Shown here: positions 6,395 to 13,965 of the stretch, piece after piece
How positions within the stretch are numbered: the first letter of the stretch is position 1
Layout: each line of letters opens with the position of its first letter
NCBI GenBank assembly: GCA_041691815.1
Contig: JBEPTZ010000086.1
Coordinates: forward strand, 1-18,696
Direction of reading: 5' to 3'
Length of the DNA: 18,696 nt
Source of the DNA: 70-18 sp041691815
Lineage (GTDB): Bacteria > Pseudomonadota > Alphaproteobacteria > Acetobacterales > Acetobacteraceae
Made by a program: the position numbers and the translations under genes
Notes under the pieces: generated by a model
Seen by the model: only the letters and a program-made list of their open reading frames with translations
What the model was told of the DNA's origin: nothing
The model's database searches: none

Positions 6395-9313
6395 CTATTC
6401 CTCATCATCCACCGCCCCCCACTCCGCCACCCGAGCCAACTGCGCATAATCGGAAAACCGTGGCACCCGCCCCGGATGCGGCTGCGACAGATACGGCTGC
6501 CCCGGGTCGCGATACCGCGCCACCAATTCCCGCAGCCGATCCGCCGCCTCCGCCGCCGAGCCGGCGGTCAAATCCGCATCGCCCTTGAACAGCGCCTGGG
6601 TTTTGCCGGCCTCATACCCCCCGGTCAGGTGCCAGTAGACCAGTGCGGCGGCCACCCCCTGCCACTCCGCCCCGAACGCCCCCGCTGCCGCCATCGCCGC
6701 CTCCAGTGGCAGTTGCGGCGCGAACCCGCGCTCCACCTCTTTCTGCGATGGCGGCTTGCCGGTCTTGTAGTCCAGGATCGCCAGCGAGCCGTCAGCGCGC
6801 CGCTCGATCCGGTCGGCCCGCCCGCGCAAGGTGAAGCCGGAATCCAGCACCCAGTCGCCCTTCGCCTCGGTGGCGATCGCCACCGGCGGCGCCAGGCTGC
6901 GCCGCGCCACTTCCACCTCGGCGACAAAGCCGGCGATCCGGTACAGCCGAGGCCGCCACCACTCCCGCAGCGCCGCCCGCAACGGCGCCCGCTGCAACGC
7001 CGCGTCCATCGCGCGGCACAACTGCGCCAGCGCATCAGCCGGCCACGCCGCCCCGTTGGCAGCGAGAAAAAACTGCATCCCGCGATGCACCAGCGAGCCG
7101 TAATCCGCGGCATCGGTCGCCTGCTCCAGCGGCTTCAGCGCCTCCAGCCGCAGGATGCGCCGCGCATGGATCGCATAAGGATCGGCCAGCCAGGTCTCGA
7201 TCTCGGTGACGCTGAGCCGCCGCGGCCGCAGCTCCAGCGCAGGGCACGGCCGAGGCGCCCGCACCGGCATGGGCGGCCCGGAAGGCTGGTCCAGCAGCCG
7301 CGCCCAGCCAGCCGCCTGATGCACCTCCAGCGCAGCCGGCGCCAGCAATGCATCCAGCCGCGCCAGCCAGCGCGCCGGCACCGCCGGTGCGCCATCCCGC
7401 CGACGCGGGCACGACAGCACCACGCGCGGCGCCGCACAGGCGGCGGAAACGAAATCATGCGCACTCTGCCCCACCGCCTCCTCCGGGCTGGGCAGCCCGG
7501 CGCGGGCGCGCATCGGCCGGCTGAGCCACGGCCCAGGCTCGGTGGCCGGCGGCCACACCCCCTCCGCCAGCCCGCCGAGCACAATGGTATCCGCCGCCTG
7601 CAACCGCGCCTCCAGCAGCCCCCAGATGAACACCCGCGGATGCTCCACCGCCGCCTCGCGCCCGCGCAGCGCCCGCCGCGAGCGCACCGCCGCCCCTTCC
7701 AGCAGCGCATCCAGCAACCCCGGCAGCACCGACGGCTTCTGATCCGGCAGCACCGAGAGCCACGGCAGCGCCTCGGCCAGCAGCAGCGCCAGCGCCTCGC
7801 CCTCCTCCAGCGCCCACAGCCGCGCCGGCCCGGCAACATCATCGGTCGCCGCCAGCGCCTCGCCGGCCGCCACCAGCGCCTCCAGCAGCGCCTGCGGCGG
7901 CGCCACCACCCCGGTCAGCCGCAGCGCCGGCGCCAGACATGCCTCCACCCGCTCGACAAACCCCCGCGCTTCATCGCTGGCATCCGCCGCCGCCAGCCGC
8001 AGCCCGCTTAGCCCATCCGGAGGCCGTGGCCCGCGCAGGCACGCCAACTCCAGCTCACGCGCCGCCGCCCGGCAGGCCGCCGGCGCCAGCCCGGCCGCCG
8101 CCAGCGGATGCTTCAGCAGCCCGAGCAGCGCCACTGGCCCCAGCCCATCGGCCAAAGCCGCCGCCAGCAAGCGCAGAAACACCGAAGGCGGCGCCTCGCC
8201 CAGCGCCTCGCCGGCGCTGTCATCGGCGACGATCCCCCAGCGCAGCAATTCCGCCGCCACCCGCCCGGCCAGCGCCCGATCCGGCGTCACCAGCGCCGCT
8301 CGCGCCCCCGGCGTCTCCAGCGTCTCACGCAGCACCAGCGCAATGGCGGCGGCTTCCTCCTGCTGATCGGCCGCGTCCAGCCGCTGCAACCCGGTCGTCT
8401 CCGGCGGCACCGGTTGCCGCCACTGCTCCAGCGCGGCGGCCGGCAGCAGCGCCCGCGACAGCAGCGAAGCCCGCCCAGCCGGCGAAACCTCCCCGGCCTG
8501 CCACACCGCCACATCGCCGCGCCGCGCCTCCAGCCCGGCCAGCAGCCGTTTCAAGCCGGCCTGCGGATGGCTGTCGCTGACCGCCTCCCAGGCCGCCTCG
8601 TCGAGCCCGACATCCAGCCCCGGCAGCACCACCAGCCCTTGCGGCATCCCGGCCACCACCCGCAGCAGCCGCGCCACCGTCGCGATGCCGCCGGTGGTGC
8701 CGGCCGCCCACACCTTGAACGGCGGCGGCGTCTCCGCCCATGCGGTCGCCTGCGCCCGCAGCAGCGCCACCTGCCGCGCCGCCGGGTTCATCAACCCCTG
8801 CTCCTCAAGCCAGCCCGGCCAGGCGCGGGTGACAATATCGAGGAATTGCAAGGTGATCTGCCAATGCTCGGCATGCTCCGCCTCGGCGGCGACGGCCAGC
8901 GCCTGCGGCAGATCAAGCTCCGCCCGTTCCGCCTCATCCATCAGCCGCGCCAGTTCGCCGGCCAGCCGCCAGGCGCCATCGGCCGCCGCCGGCCCGCCGC
9001 GCTCGGTCGGCAGCGCCAGGATCAGCCGCGCCAGTTCCGCCAGCCGCCGCGCCGGCGCCACCGTTGGCGGCAGATCAAGCGCGCCCGCCAGCGCCAGCGG
9101 CGCCTCATCCAGCGCCCCCAGCGCGGTAATCCGCGGCAGCAGCAGCGCCCGCCCGCCGGCTGCGCGCAAAAACGCCTCGGCCAGCGCCCGCGCCGCCCGC
9201 CTGGTCGGCAGCAGGATCAACCCCTCGGCCAGATCGCCGCTGGCTTCGGCCAGCCAACGCCGCGCCAGCGTGTCGAGAAACGCCGCCGTTGCCGGAATAC
9301 TGGCCAGATTCAT
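6395..9313 (-). CDS. addB: Double-strand break repair protein AddB
   Basis: AddB is the second nuclease subunit of AddAB and carries an inactive helicase-like fold. The 972-aa product has ILLPTRRAARALAEAF (33-48) where active helicases have a Walker A, as in alphaproteobacterial AddB. The C-terminal PD-(D/E)XK nuclease shows SVTEIETWLADPYAIHAR, the GSLVHRGM histidine (about 738), and the catalytic ILDYKTGKPPSQKEVE followed by Q (about 844-860). The C-terminus (QPYLSQPHPGRVPRFSDYAQLARV) lacks the cysteines that hold the iron-sulfur cluster in Bacillus AddB. The ATG at 9313 overlaps the tsaE stop as ATGA and is preceded by GGGAGGGG, which points to translational coupling; the longer open frame to 9496 is tsaE in another frame. 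Confidence 0.94.
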   Translation of the reverse strand: MNLASIPATAAFLDTLARRWLAEASGDLAEGLILLPTRRAARALAEAFLRAAGGRALLLPRITALGALDEAPLALAGALDLPPTVAPARRLAELARLILALPTERGGPAAADGAWRLAGELARLMDEAERAELDLPQALAVAAEAEHAEHWQITLQFLDIVTRAWPGWLEEQGLMNPAARQVALLRAQATAWAETPPPFKVWAAGTTGGIATVARLLRVVAGMPQGLVVLPGLDVGLDEAAWEAVSDSHPQAGLKRLLAGLEARRGDVAVWQAGEVSPAGRASLLSRALLPAAALEQWRQPVPPETTGLQRLDAADQQEEAAAIALVLRETLETPGARAALVTPDRALAGRVAAELLRWGIVADDSAGEALGEAPPSVFLRLLAAALADGLGPVALLGLLKHPLAAAGLAPAACRAAARELELACLRGPRPPDGLSGLRLAAADASDEARGFVERVEACLAPALRLTGVVAPPQALLEALVAAGEALAATDDVAGPARLWALEEGEALALLLAEALPWLSVLPDQKPSVLPGLLDALLEGAAVRSRRALRGREAAVEHPRVFIWGLLEARLQAADTIVLGGLAEGVWPPATEPGPWLSRPMRARAGLPSPEEAVGQSAHDFVSAACAAPRVVLSCPRRRDGAPAVPARWLARLDALLAPAALEVHQAAGWARLLDQPSGPPMPVRAPRPCPALELRPRRLSVTEIETWLADPYAIHARRILRLEALKPLEQATDAADYGSLVHRGMQFFLAANGAAWPADALAQLCRAMDAALQRAPLRAALREWWRPRLYRIAGFVAEVEVARRSLAPPVAIATEAKGDWVLDSGFTLRGRADRIERRADGSLAILDYKTGKPPSQKEVERGFAPQLPLEAAMAAAGAFGAEWQGVAAALVYWHLTGGYEAGKTQALFKGDADLTAGSAAEAADRLRELVARYRDPGQPYLSQPHPGRVPRFSDYAQLARVAEWGAVDDEE

Positions 9314-9735
9314 CGCCCCTCCCACCCACTCAGCACCGCCTGGCGCACCCCACCCGGCAGCAGCCGCAGCACCACATCCAGCGCCGCTTCCGGCCGCAGC
9401 GCGCCCAGCCGGTCCGGCCATTCCACCAGCACGATATCCTGCACCAGCTCGTCCCAACCCAGCTCCTCCACCCCCGCCGGCCCGTCGAGCCGCCACAGGT
9501 CGAAATGATGCACCCAGCCGAGCCGGGTCTCGTAGCTCTGCACCAGGGTGAAACTCGGGCTCGGCACCTCCAGCTTAGGGGCGCCGGAAAGCCGCCGCAG
9601 CATCGCCCGCGCCAGCGCGGTCTTGCCGGCGCCGAGCGGGCCGGACAGCAGCACCGCATCGCCGGGTTGCAGCCGCAGCGCCACCCAGTCGGCCAGCGCG
9701 CGCAGCGAATCGAGGTCGGGGAGCGGCACGATCAT
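9310..9735 (-). CDS. tsaE: tRNA threonylcarbamoyladenosine biosynthesis ATPase TsaE
   Basis: TsaE works with TsaD and TsaB in the t6A37 modification of ANN-decoding tRNAs. The 141-aa product has Walker A SGPLGAGKTALAR (31-43), the family motif SPSFTLVQSYE, HFDLWRL with its conserved Asp, and the C-terminal VLVEWPDRL. The length is normal for the family. ATG 9735 (MIVPLPDL) is preceded by a G-rich ribosome binding site. It is the first gene of the minus-strand block and overlaps addB by four bases. In many alphaproteobacteria a sugar or choline kinase gene and a nucleotidyltransferase gene sit between tsaE and addB; here they are absent. It is divergent from the reductase gene, with 78 bases between the two starts. 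Confidence 0.94.
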   Translation of the reverse strand: MIVPLPDLDSLRALADWVALRLQPGDAVLLSGPLGAGKTALARAMLRRLSGAPKLEVPSPSFTLVQSYETRLGWVHHFDLWRLDGPAGVEELGWDELVQDIVLVEWPDRLGALRPEAALDVVLRLLPGGVRQAVLSGWEGR

Positions 9736-9813
9736 GCCCCCGATCCTGCCCGATACCGCCCGGCTTGGCGACCGCACCTTGTGTCCATCGCCCGCGCGTC
9801 CTAGTTGGCGGGC

Positions 9814-10830
9814 ATGACCCAACAGATTACCCGCGATGTGGCGATCATCGGCGCCGGCCCGGTCGGCCTGTTCGCCGCCTTCGAACTCGGCATGCTGAAA
9901 CTCAGCGCGGTGCTGATCGACGCGCTCGGCGAGCCGGGCGGGCAGTGCACCGCGCTGTATCCGGAGAAGCCGATCTACGACATCCCGGCCCACCCGGCGA
10001 TCGAGGCCAGCGACCTCATTGTGCAACTGGAACGCCAGATCGCACCGTTCGCCACCCCCCGCCTGATGAGCCGCCGGGTGGAGAAACTGGAAGGCAGCAT
10101 CGGCGCGTTCCGGCTCACCACCGACCACGGCGACATCGTGCACGCCAAAGCGGTGATCATCGCCGCCGGCGCCGGCGCATTCGGCCCCAACCGCCCGCCG
10201 GTGGCCGGGCTGGAGGCGTTCGAGGCCAGTGGTGCGGTGCAATATTACATCCGCCACCGCGAGGACCTGCGCGGCAAGCGGGTGGTGATCGCCGGCGGCG
10301 GCGATTCGGCGGTCGATTGGGCGCTGGCGCTGCGCGGCATCGCGGCCAGCATCCATGTGGTGCACCGGCGCGGCAAATTCCGCGCCGCGCCCGGCACCGC
10401 CGAGCAACTCGATGCGGCAGCGGCTCGTGGCGAGGTCGAGATGGTTATACCATATCAGTTGTTTGCCCTGCACGGCACCGAGGGGCGGCTGGAGGCGGTC
10501 GAAGTGGCCGATATGGACGGTGCGAAGCGGCGGCTTGCGGCCGATATTCTGCTGCCTTTTTTCGGTCTTTCGATGGATCTGGGGCCGATTTCGACGTGGA
10601 ATCTGGCACTCGAACGGCATAATCTGACGATCGACCCGGCCACCTGTGCTACCAGTATTCCCGGAATATTCGCGGTCGGTGACATCGTAACCTATCCCGG
10701 CAAGCTGAAGCTGATCCTGCAGGGCTTCAGTGAAGCGGCAATGGCGGCGCATGCGATCTACCCGATCGTCTACCCCGATACCGCGCTGCATTTCGAGTAT
10801 TCCACCACCAAGGGTATCCCTGGGGTATGA
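9814..10830 (+). CDS. Ferredoxin/flavodoxin-NADP+ reductase, TrxB-like type
   Basis: The 338-aa flavoprotein has an N-terminal FAD-binding VAIIGAGPVGLFAA (9-22), GGQC-TALYPEKPIYDIP typical of the TrxB-like FNR family, a second dinucleotide fold VVIAGGGDSAVDWALAL (about 158-174) with VHRR for NADPH phosphate recognition, and a C-terminal GIFAVGDIVTYPGK (about 284-297). The CxxC disulfide of true thioredoxin reductases is missing from the NADPH domain, so it should pass electrons between NADPH and ferredoxin or flavodoxin (EC 1.18.1.2). ATG 9814 begins MTQQITRDVAIIG; TTG 9805 in frame is less likely. The stop overlaps the start of the next gene as ATGA, and that gene encodes a flavodoxin-like protein, a plausible redox partner. 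Confidence 0.92.
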   Translation: MTQQITRDVAIIGAGPVGLFAAFELGMLKLSAVLIDALGEPGGQCTALYPEKPIYDIPAHPAIEASDLIVQLERQIAPFATPRLMSRRVEKLEGSIGAFRLTTDHGDIVHAKAVIIAAGAGAFGPNRPPVAGLEAFEASGAVQYYIRHREDLRGKRVVIAGGGDSAVDWALALRGIAASIHVVHRRGKFRAAPGTAEQLDAAAARGEVEMVIPYQLFALHGTEGRLEAVEVADMDGAKRRLAADILLPFFGLSMDLGPISTWNLALERHNLTIDPATCATSIPGIFAVGDIVTYPGKLKLILQGFSEAAMAAHAIYPIVYPDTALHFEYSTTKGIPGV

Positions 10831-11309
10831 AACTGCTGATTGTCTATCATTCGATGACCGGCGGCACCACCCAGATGGCCCGCGCCGCCGCGGTCGCCGC
10901 CCGTGCGGAAACCGAAACGACGCTGCTGCATGTCGACGATGCCGGCCCCGACGAATTGCTGGCCGCCGACGGCTACATCTTCGCCACGCCGGAAAACCTC
11001 GCGGCAATCTCGGGCAAATTCAAGCACTTCATCGACCGCTGCTACTACCCGGTACTCGGCCGCATCGAGGGCCGGCCGTATTGCAGCCTGATCTGCGCCG
11101 GCAGCGACGGCAACAGTGCCGCCAGCCAACTCGCCCGCATCTGCACCGGCTGGCGGCTGCGCGCCATCGCCGAACCGCTGATCGTCTGCACCCACGCGCA
11201 GACCCCGGAGGCGATCCTGGCGCTCAAGCATATCGAGGCCGCCGAACTGGCCCGCTGCGCCGAGCGGGGCGCGGCGATCGGCGCCGGGTTGAAGCTGGGG
11301 ATTTTCTAG
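10827..11309 (+). CDS. Flavodoxin-like / NAD(P)H-dependent FMN protein
   Basis: The 160-aa product opens with a beta strand and the FMN phosphate-binding loop LLIVYHSMTGGTTQMARA (3-20). GYIFATPENLAAISGKFKHF follows, the second flavin-contact loop seen in flavodoxin-like reductases. C-terminal segments alternate in the flavodoxin alpha/beta pattern, and the length is that of a single flavodoxin domain. It is translated by coupling to the reductase gene (4-base overlap), which suggests the two form one electron-transfer pair. It could be a one-electron flavodoxin or an FMN-dependent quinone or flavin reductase; the sequence alone does not decide. It is cytoplasmic, with no signal peptide. A strong hairpin follows 12 bases after the stop. 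Confidence 0.85.
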   Translation: MKLLIVYHSMTGGTTQMARAAAVAARAETETTLLHVDDAGPDELLAADGYIFATPENLAAISGKFKHFIDRCYYPVLGRIEGRPYCSLICAGSDGNSAASQLARICTGWRLRAIAEPLIVCTHAQTPEAILALKHIEAAELARCAERGAAIGAGLKLGIF

Positions 11310-11321
11310 AGCAATTTCAGC

Positions 11322-11355
11322 GCATATTCCGTGCTGACAGGCGCACGGAATATGC
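11322..11355. terminator. 13-bp perfect hairpin between convergent genes
   Basis: GCATATTCCGTGC (11322-11334) and GCACGGAATATGC (11343-11355) form a perfect 13-bp stem with an 8-base loop. It sits in the 67-base gap between the flavodoxin-like gene (+) and the PEP-CTERM gene (-), where a bidirectional terminator is expected. No T-run follows on either strand, so it is not a classical intrinsic terminator; it may instead protect 3' ends. Confidence 0.6.
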
Positions 11356-11376
11356 ATTGGCCGGGTGGAGGCCGGG

Positions 11377-12159
11377 CTATGCCTTGCGGCGCCGGCAGGC
11401 GCCAAGGCCCAGCAGGCCGATCGCCAGAATGGCGAGCGAAGCGGGCTCGGGGACTTGCGCGACCTCGAAGTTGAAGGTGGTGGGGTCCTGGTCGATCAGG
11501 CCATAGGTGACGTTGTCGACGGCGCCATCGAATGTGCCGTCCCAGCCGGAGCCGACACCAACGCTGATGCCAAGCACCTGCAGATTGGGTACCAGGCCCA
11601 TCCAGGTGGACAGCGTGCGCCAGGGGCCAAAGGTGTCGGGCAGGGTGCCGGTGGACCAGAAGCTGCCGCCGATCGCATTGGTGGCGGTAATGGTGTCCAG
11701 CGGAGCGACGAGTTGGCCGTTATAAACACCTTCATAGACCAGATAGCCGCTGTGGCCGGCGCCATCGGACACGTAAAGCCGCAGCGCCGGATCATAATGC
11801 ACCGCGGCCGTGCTCGAGGAGTCGCGGGTGACGTCGTAGGAGAACGCATTGAGGTTGGACAGCGCGAACGGCGTGGAGAAGTTATAGACGAAATCGGCCT
11901 TGGCGCCGGTGGGGACGCTGAACTGGATGGAACCGTTGCCGCTGTCCGGATAGGCGCTGGTGATGCCGACGGACGCGTTATTGCGGACGTTGTCGGCATA
12001 CCAGGTGTCATAACTGGGACCACCAGGACCGGTGGCGCCGCTCGGGCTGGCGCTGGTGAACAGGCCGGGAGGGGATGTGACGACCGTCTCGGCGGCCATC
12101 GCCGGGACGGCGAGGCAGGAGGCCGCCAGCAACAGGCCTAACAGGAAAGGAGCGCGCAT
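11377..12159 (-). CDS. PEP-CTERM sorting-domain protein, secreted
   Basis: The 260-aa product has a Sec signal peptide (MRAPFLLGLLLAASCLAVPAMA, cleavage near 22). A low-charge, Ser/Thr/Gly/Asn-rich beta-type body follows. The C-terminal PEP-CTERM signal (236-260) has VPEPAS, a hydrophobic helix LAILAIGLLGLGA and a basic CRRRKA tail. Such proteins are recognised by exosortase EpsH/XrtA systems and associated with exopolysaccharide or surface display; no exosortase gene is in this window. The middle contains no enzyme motif I recognise. ATG 12159 has GAGGAAG upstream. The gene stands alone, convergent with the flavodoxin-like gene and with its own AT-rich promoter region upstream. Confidence 0.9.
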   Translation of the reverse strand: MRAPFLLGLLLAASCLAVPAMAAETVVTSPPGLFTSASPSGATGPGGPSYDTWYADNVRNNASVGITSAYPDSGNGSIQFSVPTGAKADFVYNFSTPFALSNLNAFSYDVTRDSSSTAAVHYDPALRLYVSDGAGHSGYLVYEGVYNGQLVAPLDTITATNAIGGSFWSTGTLPDTFGPWRTLSTWMGLVPNLQVLGISVGVGSGWDGTFDGAVDNVTYGLIDQDPTTFNFEVAQVPEPASLAILAIGLLGLGACRRRKA

Positions 12160-12203
12160 AATTCACTTCCTCATGTTGATACGGAAAGCTTAATCCGATT
12201 GGC

Positions 12204-12231
12204 TTAATACATTAACGGAAATTAAATGCAA
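12204..12231 (-). promoter_or_regulatory. Candidate promoter of the PEP-CTERM gene
   Basis: On the minus strand TTGCAT (12226-12231) and TATTAA (12204-12209) are 16 bases apart in an AT-rich island, about 45 bases upstream of the ATG at 12159. Several TTAA elements lie in the same stretch and could bind a regulator. This is a pattern match only. Confidence 0.4.
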
Positions 12232-12315
12232 TGGTGATGTGACGATAACGCAACCCTGACGCCGCATGCGGTGACCGGTTTGCCACCGAAGCCCCGCCGC
12301 TGGGGTGACCGTTTC

Positions 12316-12795
12316 TCAGTCCGGCATGGCAATACGCCGCCCGACCCAGGCAGGCCGCTCGAAGCCGGCGTGCAACCTGGCGAATGCCTGCAATTTTTCG
12401 GCGACGAAATCCGGCCACGGCGCCACCCGGCGGCGGTCGAGGTCGACGTGCAGGTAGAGCAGTTCCTGCGTCGCGGCGCGGGCGTTGTCGGACAGGCGGT
12501 ACATCTCGTGCGCCAGATGCAGCCGCTTGGCGTCCGCCCCCAGCACCCAGGTGGCCACCCGCACCCGCTCGCCGAGGCGCAGTTCCTGCTCGTACAGGTT
12601 GTGCGATTCGGCGGCGAAGGTGCCGTAGCCGGTGCGCTGCTTGTAGTCCGGGCCGAGGCCGAAGGCGTCGTAGATGGCATCGGTGGCGTGGTCGAACAGC
12701 ACCACGTAATAGGCCAGATTCATGTGATCGTTGGAATCGATCCAGCCCGGCAGGACCTCGCCCTCGCCGGAGTCGAACGGCACGTTACCCTGCAT
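12316..12795 (-). CDS. Hotdog-fold acyl-CoA thioesterase family protein
   Basis: The 159-aa product is a 4HBT_2-type hotdog protein. The motif GWIDSNDHMNLAYYVVLFDHATD (17-39) carries the conserved Asp20, Asn22, His24 and Asn26 at the active site, and the rest shows the five-strand pattern with LYEQELRLGERVRVATWVLG and LHLAHEMYRL. It resembles the betainyl-CoA thioesterases of carnitine breakdown, but no other carnitine genes are present, so the substrate is left open. ATG 12795 is preceded by TAAGGA, in which the ribosome binding site overlaps the stop codon of the upstream alpha/beta hydrolase gene; the nine-base gap makes the pair an operon. Cytoplasmic. Confidence 0.85.
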   Translation of the reverse strand: MQGNVPFDSGEGEVLPGWIDSNDHMNLAYYVVLFDHATDAIYDAFGLGPDYKQRTGYGTFAAESHNLYEQELRLGERVRVATWVLGADAKRLHLAHEMYRLSDNARAATQELLYLHVDLDRRRVAPWPDFVAEKLQAFARLHAGFERPAWVGRRIAMPD

Positions 12796-12804
12796 CTTGC
12801 ATCC

Positions 12805-13800
12805 TTATTTGCAGCCTGGAGTCCCGAACAGCGCGGCCAGGCCGCAGGCCGAGTTGAACATCTTGCCCCCACTATGCCCGACGCCGGGCACGTCGAACAT
12901 GCGCTGATGCAGGGCGGCGCCGGCCACCTGTTGCAGATGCGCGAACCAGGCGTGGCCGCGGGCGTAGCGGGTCGGGCCCTGCACCTCGCCCATGCAGGTT
13001 TTGTCGAGCACCGAATGGTTCGGGTCGGTGTCCAGCGTGCCATAGAGATAGGTGATGTCGAGGCCCCAGAAGTGCCGCTCCAGGCTGGCGGCACTGCCCT
13101 GCACATAGGGCGGCATGCCCTTGGCGAAGCCGTATTTCCAGTCGTCGTAGCGCGGGCAGCCGGCGGTCGGCTGCGGCCGCCAGGGGGTGAAATAGAGGTA
13201 GCTGGACGGGTTGGCGATCACGAAGCGCAGCGCGATGCGCTCGCTGGCCAGGGTCGGGTTGGGGTGCTGCACAGCCGCGTAGCGCTGCACGATCTGGCCG
13301 CCGGCAGAGTGGCCGGCGACGACGATCTCGTTCAGGTCGGGGAACAAATGCCGGTCGGCCAGTTTGGCGATGATGGCGTCGAACACCGAGAAACTGCTGG
13401 CCGGCACCGGGCCTTCCGCCGGGTCGCCGCCGGCCCAGTTGCCGTGCCGCCAGCGCAGCAGGGCGGCGGGCGCATCCAGCGTCCTGACGTCGGTGGTATC
13501 CAGGATGCGCGGGGCCAGGATCAGCGTGTTGGCGCCGGCCGCCCCCGCCGCCTGCTTCGCCCGCAGCCCGCCGTTGAAATAGCCGATCGCATCGCGCGAC
13601 AACCCATGCTGGATGATCACCGCGCGGGTGATGCCGGGCAGCGGCTGGCTCCAGTCGGCCGACAGATAAACCGGCGCCTCGCCGCTGCCGCCGGCGGGGC
13701 CGGGCACGGTGATGCGGCCGGGCGGCAACGGCGCGGGCGGCGCCTCGGCGAACGCCGGGGAGGTGACCAGTAGCAGCAGCGCGAACAGGCCGAGTCGCAT
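12805..13800 (-). CDS. Secreted alpha/beta hydrolase
   Basis: The 331-aa product starts with a Sec signal peptide (MRLGLFALLLLVTSPAFA, cleavage near 18). The alpha/beta hydrolase elements are an oxyanion-side IIQHGLSRD, the nucleophile elbow GHSAGG with Ser165, a probable acid Asp257 in YGTLDTD, and His309 in PGVGHSGG. Several cysteines (CPRYDDW, KTCMG, SACG, PGC near the end) are consistent with disulfides in the periplasm. The substrate is unknown; the family includes esterases and lipases. ATG 13800 has GGGAGAG five bases upstream. The thioesterase gene follows nine bases downstream, yet one product is exported and the other is not, so a shared pathway would need a transported intermediate. 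The dispersed repeat begins 36 bases upstream of the start. Confidence 0.85.
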   Translation of the reverse strand: MRLGLFALLLLVTSPAFAEAPPAPLPPGRITVPGPAGGSGEAPVYLSADWSQPLPGITRAVIIQHGLSRDAIGYFNGGLRAKQAAGAAGANTLILAPRILDTTDVRTLDAPAALLRWRHGNWAGGDPAEGPVPASSFSVFDAIIAKLADRHLFPDLNEIVVAGHSAGGQIVQRYAAVQHPNPTLASERIALRFVIANPSSYLYFTPWRPQPTAGCPRYDDWKYGFAKGMPPYVQGSAASLERHFWGLDITYLYGTLDTDPNHSVLDKTCMGEVQGPTRYARGHAWFAHLQQVAGAALHQRMFDVPGVGHSGGKMFNSACGLAALFGTPGCK

Positions 13801-13836
13801 GGCGCTCTCCCAGGGTTACAAGCGGCAACAATGAGC

Positions 13837-13965
13837 AAGTCTTCTTTGTTTGAAAACAAAGAAGCAAAAAAACTTCATCCCTTGGAGACACCGGCATCTC
13901 CGCCCCCCGGTGTTGCAAGGCGGATGAAAAGTTTTTTGCTGCTTTTTTTTCAAAAAAGCAGACTT
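13837..13965. repeat. Dispersed structured repeat, complete copy A (129 bp)
   Basis: Left arm 13837-13880 and right arm 13922-13965 are each 44 bp and are imperfect inverted copies of each other. Each arm contains its own hairpin: CTTCTTTGTTT with AAACAAAGAAG on the left, CTGCTTTTTT with AAAAAAGCAG on the right. The 41-bp core has GGAGA (13884-13888) paired with TCTCC (13897-13901), and ACACCGG with CCGGTGT. The right edge overlaps the stop codon of the RES toxin gene; the left edge is 36 bases before the alpha/beta hydrolase start. No target-site duplication is evident at the edges. The arms are much richer in A and T than the surrounding genes. Confidence 0.9.

Noticed and set aside
9779..9807. 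TTGTGT and TAGTTG spaced by 17 bases before the FNR gene
   Set aside because: Both hexamers match the consensus poorly, and the -10 would lie within 10 bases of the start codon.
12293..12311. Short GC hairpins downstream of the thioesterase gene
   Set aside because: Stems of four or five bases are expected by chance at this GC content, and no T-tract follows.
13837..13965. Repeat copy A as an insertion sequence
   Set aside because: It has no coding capacity and no clear target-site duplication. It is kept as a structured dispersed repeat only.
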